From Lentisphaeria bacterium (GTDB lineage Bacteria > Verrucomicrobiota > Lentisphaeria > Victivallales > UBA1829): 64,000 nt of DNA. Location of the stretch: NCBI GenBank assembly GCA_017456805.1, contig JAFTIQ010000031.1, positions 1 through 64,000 on the forward strand, written 5' to 3'. The first letter of the stretch is position 1. Each line of letters starts with the position of its first letter. This document shows, one piece after another, positions 59,245 to 64,000 of this stretch. The translations under genes were made by a program, and so were the position numbers. The notes under the pieces were generated by a model. It made no database searches, was not told where the DNA came from, and saw nothing but the letters and a program-made list of their open reading frames with translations.

Positions 59245-60600
59245 TCAAAAGTTCCTTTCTGAAGTGTTGATCAGTTCTCTCTTTTCTTTCCGTTCACGGA
59301 ACAGTTGGAATCCGACTGCGGCAAGAAGTGAGAGATATGGCAGGATCGGAAGCGAAAATCTGGGATATGCCACCGGTCCGGTCACTGTCATATAATAGAA
59401 TCCAAACGGCAGAAAAAGCAAGGGCAAAACCCATTTTTTTTGCAAAATCAGCCGGAAAAATCCATATCCGCCGGAAAGATATCCTGCAAGAAGAAGCAGA
59501 CAAAGGGGAAAAAGCATTGCCGGAAGAAGATAATTTCCCCCGAAATAATGCCGGATCCCTGCAAACAACCCATGATTGATGACCACATCCCATGTCCCCT
59601 GTCCGCCGCGGCTCAAACCCAGATTTTCCAGAAAACTCGGGACATCCGGAACATAGTTGACCGGATGGTAGAATCCTTTCAAATATGCGCCCGGATGTTT
59701 TCTTATAATTACTGAAAGATATTTTTCCTGATATGTCAGCTTGGCATCTTCTGTTGCAAAATGTTCCGGATCTTTTTCAAAGAGAGCCCGGAAATGCAGG
59801 TCATATTCCTCCCGGAATTCCTGTGCCGGTCTGCCCGTAACACGGCTTTCAACCACGGCGGCATTGTGTTTGAGGGAGTCTGCGGAAACCGTATCGATTC
59901 GCCAGCCGAACCCTTGGGCGTGATTCCGGAAAACCCATGGAACAAACATTGCCAGAAACAGAAGAAGAGAAATCAAGCAATCCCGGAGCCGGATCTTCCA
60001 ATTTCCGGTATGAAGAATTACAATTGTAAAGAGAAACGGGAGGATCCAGAGCAGATTCAGCGGACGGGTCAGCACTCCGAGCCCACCGGTCATCGCCGCA
60101 AGGTAAAGCCAGAAACTTCTTTTCCGCTGAATGAATTTTACCGTCAGAAACAGTTCCAGCGCCGTGATCGTAAGAAAAAGACCATCCGAGAGAAACATCG
60201 GCGACAATGCAACAGCTGTCGGGGTCAGAAGAACCAGGCTGACTCCGAACAGAGAACTTTTTCCGGATAATCCGAACTCCCTGCATGAGAGCCAGATCAA
60301 CGGAACACTCAGGGAGGAGAGAACAATATTTGCCAGAATACAAAACGCTCCGGCACTTCCCCCGTCCAGCCACAGCCACGGGAGGAGCAGCACAGGATAA
60401 AGCGGAACCCGCAAAGCCGTCGGAACAGTTTCATGTCCATAGATCCCGTGTTCCAGAAGTGCTTGCGCAGGAGCAAGATAAGTTGCTGAATCCGGGCGCA
60501 TCAACAGTTCCGGATCATTCAATCCCGGGATTGCGAAAGCGATCCTGAGGATCAGCGCCGCGAAGAAGAGAAGCATCGCATAAACAGAATCCCGTTTCAT
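59245..60600 (-). CDS. GT39-like membrane glycosyltransferase
   Basis: 451 residues with about ten hydrophobic helices. RPDSATYLAPAQALLEHGIYG near 36-56 has the first periplasmic-loop acidic residue of GT-C enzymes (ArnT/PMT-type); LTRPLNLLWILPFLF further on is typical. Such enzymes transfer a sugar from a lipid carrier on the outer face of the inner membrane. Sits in the exbB-exbD-tonB-tsaD operon, three bases from tonB. Confidence 0.8.
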   Translation of the reverse strand: MKRDSVYAMLLFFAALILRIAFAIPGLNDPELLMRPDSATYLAPAQALLEHGIYGHETVPTALRVPLYPVLLLPWLWLDGGSAGAFCILANIVLSSLSVPLIWLSCREFGLSGKSSLFGVSLVLLTPTAVALSPMFLSDGLFLTITALELFLTVKFIQRKRSFWLYLAAMTGGLGVLTRPLNLLWILPFLFTIVILHTGNWKIRLRDCLISLLLFLAMFVPWVFRNHAQGFGWRIDTVSADSLKHNAAVVESRVTGRPAQEFREEYDLHFRALFEKDPEHFATEDAKLTYQEKYLSVIIRKHPGAYLKGFYHPVNYVPDVPSFLENLGLSRGGQGTWDVVINHGLFAGIRHYFGGNYLLPAMLFPLCLLLLAGYLSGGYGFFRLILQKKWVLPLLFLPFGFYYMTVTGPVAYPRFSLPILPYLSLLAAVGFQLFRERKEKRELINTSERNF

Positions 60601-60603
60601 CGG

Positions 60604-61518
60604 TCAATCCTCAATTCGCATGGTAACGGTAAATGTTCTGAGCCCTTTCGGCGGGGCTGGAATCATGGTCAGAGATCTCAAAAAACGCTCAACAGAGGCA
60701 TCCATGACGGAGTTCCCGCTCCGTCTGACGATCTGGGTGGAAATGATTCTTCCGTTGGGAGCAACATTGAACTTGACATGCACCACCGGCCGCTGTCCGC
60801 CCAACGCGCTGACACTTGGCTGGTCGATCCATTTTGACCGCAGAAAAGCTCCGACTTTCACATAATAATCGTTTGCGTTAGGGGAGTAAGTACCTTTCGG
60901 TCCGCCTGCGCCGCCGGGAGTGCTTGCAGCTGTGCGGATATCTCCGGCAAGCTGGGAAGGCGCACTTGATCTGGGGTTTGTCCTGGAGGGATTCCGTCTG
61001 CGGCCCTGCTGAATTTTGATCTGCTTGGCATCCAATGGTTTCCATGTGCTCTTCGGCGGAGTCGGTTTCGGTGTTGGCTTAGGAGTCGGCTTGGGAGCAG
61101 GCTTGGGCGTCGGCTTAGGAGTCGGTTTCGGAGCAGGCTTGGGCGTCGGCTTGGGCGTGGGCTTCGGAGTCGGCGGAACCGGTTTCGGCTGAGGCGGCTG
61201 CGGGGCAGGGACTTCCTGCATTTCAGGGATATCTGGCAGATCCGGCGGAACCGGGGGATCATTGCTTGGAGTCGGTGCCGCTCCCGGGTTCAAAGAGGGG
61301 GTGGTATGCTCATTGGGCATACTGTCCACCAGCACAACTTTGCTGACCAGGACATCCTGGGGTTTGAGCCACGCGATCAGCGCCATAACGAGTCCCGGAA
61401 TGATGATAACAGCCACATGGACACCGATCACCAGCCAGACGATGAACCGTTTTAATTTAGATCCAACGTAATGGTAAGGCTCATCGGGAGCTGCATAATG
61501 TGTCCGGGTAAGCAACAT
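60604..61518 (-). CDS. tonB: TonB-like energy transducer with a Pro/Lys repeat spacer
   Basis: 304 residues. A membrane helix near 25-49, then a long Pro-rich spacer whose central 50 residues repeat P-T/A-P-K. The C-terminal ~90 residues ([18 protein letters not shown]...[38 protein letters not shown]) are a TonB/TolA-type C-terminal domain. It couples the ExbB/D proton motor to outer-membrane receptors or spans the periplasm as TolA. It lies seven bases from exbD; no TonB-dependent receptor is near. Confidence 0.85.
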   Translation of the reverse strand: MLLTRTHYAAPDEPYHYVGSKLKRFIVWLVIGVHVAVIIIPGLVMALIAWLKPQDVLVSKVVLVDSMPNEHTTPSLNPGAAPTPSNDPPVPPDLPDIPEMQEVPAPQPPQPKPVPPTPKPTPKPTPKPAPKPTPKPTPKPAPKPTPKPTPKPTPPKSTWKPLDAKQIKIQQGRRRNPSRTNPRSSAPSQLAGDIRTAASTPGGAGGPKGTYSPNANDYYVKVGAFLRSKWIDQPSVSALGGQRPVVHVKFNVAPNGRIISTQIVRRSGNSVMDASVERFLRSLTMIPAPPKGLRTFTVTMRIED

Positions 61519-61525
61519 TCTGAGA

Positions 61526-61930
61526 TTACTCCTCAGCTGCAGTTATCAGGGAGATTTCTGAAAATCCGGCATTTTTCAATTCCCGGAGAACTCCGATCAC
61601 CGTGCCGTATTTCAATTCTGCATCAGCACGGAGGAAGAAGTTATATTTTTTATCCGTCGCGCGCAATGTTTTCAACTGTTCCGCCAGTTCTTCGATTGTT
61701 ACTTCCCGATTTTCGAAAATGATTTTTCCATCTGCTCTGACATTGACTGTTTTGGAAAACTCATCCGGTTTGATTTCCTCCGCATTATGAGAGGGCGGGC
61801 GGACATCCATGCTGTACTCCAGCAGCGGAGCTGTCAGCATGAAAATAATAAGCAGGAAGAACAACGTGTCAATCAGGTTTGTCACGTTGATCTGATCAAA
61901 TGGCTGATTCTGAAATCTGTGCCGGGCCAT
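61526..61930 (-). CDS. exbD: ExbD/TolR-family motor protein
   Basis: 134 residues, one N-terminal membrane helix with the essential Asp at residue 22 ([19 protein letters not shown]), and a periplasmic alpha/beta domain. With ExbB it uses the proton gradient to drive TonB or TolA. It lies eight bases after exbB. The choice between ExbD and TolR cannot be settled from sequence. Confidence 0.9.
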   Translation of the reverse strand: MARHRFQNQPFDQINVTNLIDTLFFLLIIFMLTAPLLEYSMDVRPPSHNAEEIKPDEFSKTVNVRADGKIIFENREVTIEELAEQLKTLRATDKKYNFFLRADAELKYGTVIGVLRELKNAGFSEISLITAAEE

Positions 61931-61938
61931 GATTCACC

Positions 61939-62781
61939 TCAGAAAAAACGGTTGTTTCTGGGATCTTGTCTTTGCGGGGCAGGGGACGGGGCTGCCTGAG
62001 GAGCTCTCTGAGGGACTTCTTCTGTAAGAAGCGCCCGTTCCTCTGCTGCGGCTGCTTCTTCCGCCCGTTTTTCCTGAATAACCCGTTCCATTTCAAATTT
62101 GGAAAGGGATTCTTCCACAAAGTTATCAAGAAAAACGGTGATTTGTTTAATATAGAAGGTAATATAGTTGTACCCGACGAGGGAGGGCATTGCCACGACC
62201 AGACCGAGGACGGTTGTCAGCAACGCACCGGAGATCCCGGGGGCAAGCGTGGAGATATCCGGTTTCCCCTGAATCGCCATCTCTGTAAAGGCAAGCATGA
62301 TTCCCCAGACAGTTCCGAACAGTCCGAGGAATGGACTGATACTGACGGCTGTCATCAGGAAAATAACCTTATCTTCCAGAACCACGATCTGATCGGAGAC
62401 TGCTTCTTCCAGTGCGGTACGGACAACCCGGAGTTCTCCTTCACTCAAAGCTTTTCTGCGGTGAATTTTTTCTTCTCCGCCGCAGAGTTGTCCCAATCTG
62501 GTATATCCGGCATGAAACACTCGGGAAACAGGTGTATCTTCCTGATCCATCATGCTTTTCAAGGCAAGAGGATTACTCTTTTTCCGGAGTTCGCCCAGCA
62601 ATCTGCGGGAGTCCTTATATGCCTGTCCCAAACCGATCCCTTTGATCAGCATCAAACACCAGGTGATTACAGAAAAAATGCTGAGGATCACAACGATCCC
62701 CTGTCCAACCTTATCTGAATGAACGAATGCATAGTAAACTCCTGAGACTTCTCCCAGGGAAAGTGCGGCTGTAAAATTCAT
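61939..62781 (-). CDS. exbB: ExbB/TolQ-family motor protein
   Basis: 280 residues from ATG 62781, with AGGAGG four bases upstream; the longer reading is rejected. Three membrane helices and the MotA/TolQ/ExbB domain: ISPFLGLFGTVWGIMLAF, LAPGISGALLTTVLGLVVAMPSLVGYN. It forms the proton channel with ExbD. The first gene of the exbB-exbD-tonB-GT39-tsaD operon. Confidence 0.93.
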   Translation of the reverse strand: MNFTAALSLGEVSGVYYAFVHSDKVGQGIVVILSIFSVITWCLMLIKGIGLGQAYKDSRRLLGELRKKSNPLALKSMMDQEDTPVSRVFHAGYTRLGQLCGGEEKIHRRKALSEGELRVVRTALEEAVSDQIVVLEDKVIFLMTAVSISPFLGLFGTVWGIMLAFTEMAIQGKPDISTLAPGISGALLTTVLGLVVAMPSLVGYNYITFYIKQITVFLDNFVEESLSKFEMERVIQEKRAEEAAAAEERALLTEEVPQRAPQAAPSPAPQRQDPRNNRFF

Positions 62782-62930
62782 GAGTCCTCCTGAAAAAATA
62801 ATATTTTTTATCCAAGGACAACATAGCGTATTTTTCCGGTTTTTCAAATGTCATTTCAAAGATTTTCTGAAAAAACTTTTGAGAGATTTTTTCTCCGGAG
62901 AAATGCTGTTCAAAAGATCTTTTTTCACGC

Positions 62931-62960
62931 AAAAAAAAGAAGCCGGCGAAAACCGGCTTC
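62931..62960 (-). terminator. Intrinsic terminator after the LamG-like gene
   Basis: Minus strand GAAGCCGG-TTTTCG-CCGGCTTC, eight perfect pairs, followed by T8. Confidence 0.92.
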
Positions 62961-62983
62961 CATGGAATCTTTCTGCAGAAATT

Positions 62984-63763
62984 TTACTTTTTCATCTGCT
63001 TTATGGAGAGATCATAGATCTCTTTGAGTTCCTGTTCAGTAAGAGCCTTTTTCAGAATGATGACTTCGTCAAGAAGCACCTGCCCGACAATGGCATCTTT
63101 GCCGAAACCAAGTCTGATTTCATCGGTTGGTCCGGTCATGGGAACTTTCAATGTGGAGTGTGTCATGGCTTCGCCGTTGAAAGAAGCAGAGATCTTTCCG
63201 GGGGTCCAGGTCACAGCAAACATCTTCCAATCACCGGGATTCCAGTCAGCAATACAGAAGAATTTGTTTGTTCTGGTAAGACAGTTGACGTGTTTGATTT
63301 TCAGGCGGTGGGCATACTGGACGTAGCTGTTGAGGGGGGCTTTTTTCCAGGGCTGACCTCCCATTTTCCCGGAGAAAAGTGCATAGGAGTATTTTCCGCC
63401 GGAGACGCAGACTGCGATAAAGCCGGGTTCTTTTCCGTTGGGAGGAGGTGTCTTTACTTCTTTTTCCGGAGCGACCCAGTAGATCAGGGTTCCGGAGGAT
63501 GCAAGATCAATGTTCTGGGCTCCTCTGTAATGGATCTGTCCCAACCGGAGTGCTTTTCCGGAAAGACCGTTGGCATAATCAGGGGTTCCGTAGGTACGGA
63601 AGGGGACACCCGTTCCTGTGGAAAGTGCCGCATTCGGACCTTCGTCAAAATTTACATAAAAGGTGACGTCGTCGGAATGTTTATCCAGAACGGGGTTGTT
63701 GAACTGTGCGTTCAGGACGGCGGTTCCTGCAAGAAGCAGGGCGGCTGTAAGAAGATGTTTCAT
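62984..63763 (-). CDS. Exported LamG/concanavalin-like domain protein
   Basis: 259 residues with a signal peptide (MKHLLTAALLLAGTAVLNAQ). The body is one LamG-like jellyroll: VTFYVNFDEG near 32-41, GLSGKALRLG, WKMFAVTWTPGKISASFNGE near 180-200 and DAIVGQVLLDEVIILKKALTEQELKEIYDL at the end. Such domains bind sugars or proteins; here it is the whole protein. It follows the partial gene at the window edge by 14 bases, likely one transcript. Confidence 0.8.
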   Translation of the reverse strand: MKHLLTAALLLAGTAVLNAQFNNPVLDKHSDDVTFYVNFDEGPNAALSTGTGVPFRTYGTPDYANGLSGKALRLGQIHYRGAQNIDLASSGTLIYWVAPEKEVKTPPPNGKEPGFIAVCVSGGKYSYALFSGKMGGQPWKKAPLNSYVQYAHRLKIKHVNCLTRTNKFFCIADWNPGDWKMFAVTWTPGKISASFNGEAMTHSTLKVPMTGPTDEIRLGFGKDAIVGQVLLDEVIILKKALTEQELKEIYDLSIKQMKK

Positions 63764-63777
63764 TTCTTTTCTCCTTA

Positions 63778-64000
63778 TTATTTTGTTTCAAGACCAAGAT
63801 AGACCAGGTCATATTTTGCAAGTTTGATTTGAAGTTTTCCGTTCACGACCGGAATTTCTTTTCCGGTTTCCAGATTGACCGCTTTGGTGATCTGTTTTCC
63901 GTTGACAGAGATGTTCAGAGCCGTGTCAGGTCCATAGCTGCAAACCAGAAGCTGAGACTGTTTTCCTTTTTCCAGATAGATGGAGGTGTTATCTCCGCCA
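63778..64000 (-). CDS. C-terminal part of a gene running off the window (probably a surface or sugar-related protein)
   Basis: The minus strand reads in one frame from the window end to TAA at 63778, about 74 codons: ...GDNTSIYLEKGKQSQLLVCS and ending KLQIKLAKYDLVYLGLETK. The alternating beta-strand pattern looks like a C-terminal all-beta domain, such as those at the end of glycoside hydrolases. Family cannot be named from this part. Confidence 0.7.
   Translation of the reverse strand, partial: GGDNTSIYLEKGKQSQLLVCSYGPDTALNISVNGKQITKAVNLETGKEIPVVNGKLQIKLAKYDLVYLGLETK

Overview
The window looks like the chromosome of a Gram-negative bacterium of the PVC group, most likely a gut-type Lentisphaerae (Victivallales) member. 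This is inferred from content, not from a database match. The supporting signs are lpxA and a complete type II secretion operon (outer membrane), a ExbB/ExbD/TonB set, an LL-diaminopimelate aminotransferase, GntR/LacI-type fusion regulators, many Gfo/Idh/MocA oxidoreductases, and a prepilin-like protein with an H-x9-DG tail motif. Coding density is high, spacing is tight with many ATGA start/stop overlaps, and promoters often follow a shared TTGAAA-N16/17-TATATT pattern.

Layout. 1-300: an array of small hairpin repeats next to tRNA-Pro(CGG). 455-5.2 kb: an AraC regulator, a secreted two-repeat protein, a methyltransferase and an alanine/glycine:cation symporter. 5.4-14.9 kb: an eight-gene glycan-catabolism operon (GntR/LacI regulator, TIM-barrel protein, GH89-like enzyme, SIS-domain protein, GNAT, an unknown protein, a Gfo/Idh/MocA oxidoreductase and a GH20-like enzyme), closed by a bidirectional terminator. 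The hydrolases lack signal peptides, so they probably act in the cytoplasm on imported amino-sugar oligosaccharides. 14.9-25.2 kb: YbjN-like protein, MATE exporter, arylamine N-acetyltransferase, Bcp peroxiredoxin and GntP transporter, then on the minus strand a SWIM-Snf2 helicase, a bile-acid-symporter-family transporter and an acyltransferase. 25.4-25.7 kb holds gene debris (DUF805 and leucine-rich-repeat remnants).

25.9-34.5 kb is housekeeping: leuA, a D,D-carboxypeptidase, an HU/IHF-type protein, hisS, DAHP synthase, YugP-like protease, lpxA, a 34-residue basic protein, mutY and xseB. 34.6-46.6 kb is the secretion region: a prepilin-like gene carrying an in-frame palindromic insert, facing a twelve-gene minus-strand operon in the order repeat protein-gspL-M-C-D-E-F-G-H-I-J-K. 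47-53.2 kb: typA, dapL and a very large receptor-like Ser/Thr kinase with an ectodomain and leucine-rich repeats. 53.3-58.2 kb: a Gfo/Idh/MocA gene, then an AraC regulator translationally coupled to two tandem phosphohexomutases, the first lacking the catalytic serine. 58.2-64 kb: exbB-exbD-tonB-glycosyltransferase-tsaD on the minus strand, then a LamG-like secreted protein and the end of an unidentified gene that runs off the window.

The points most worth a second look are: (i) the 84-bp in-frame palindromic element that duplicates the FTLIELLV prepilin motif; (ii) a kinase whose VAIK lysine is absent while a lysine sits in the glycine loop, the arrangement known from WNK kinases; (iii) the coupled pair of active-looking and apparently dead phosphohexomutases; (iv) a T2SS whose prepilins all lack Gly at -1 and whose secretin is a predicted lipoprotein; (v) an unannotated 34-residue basic protein with its own promoter and terminator.
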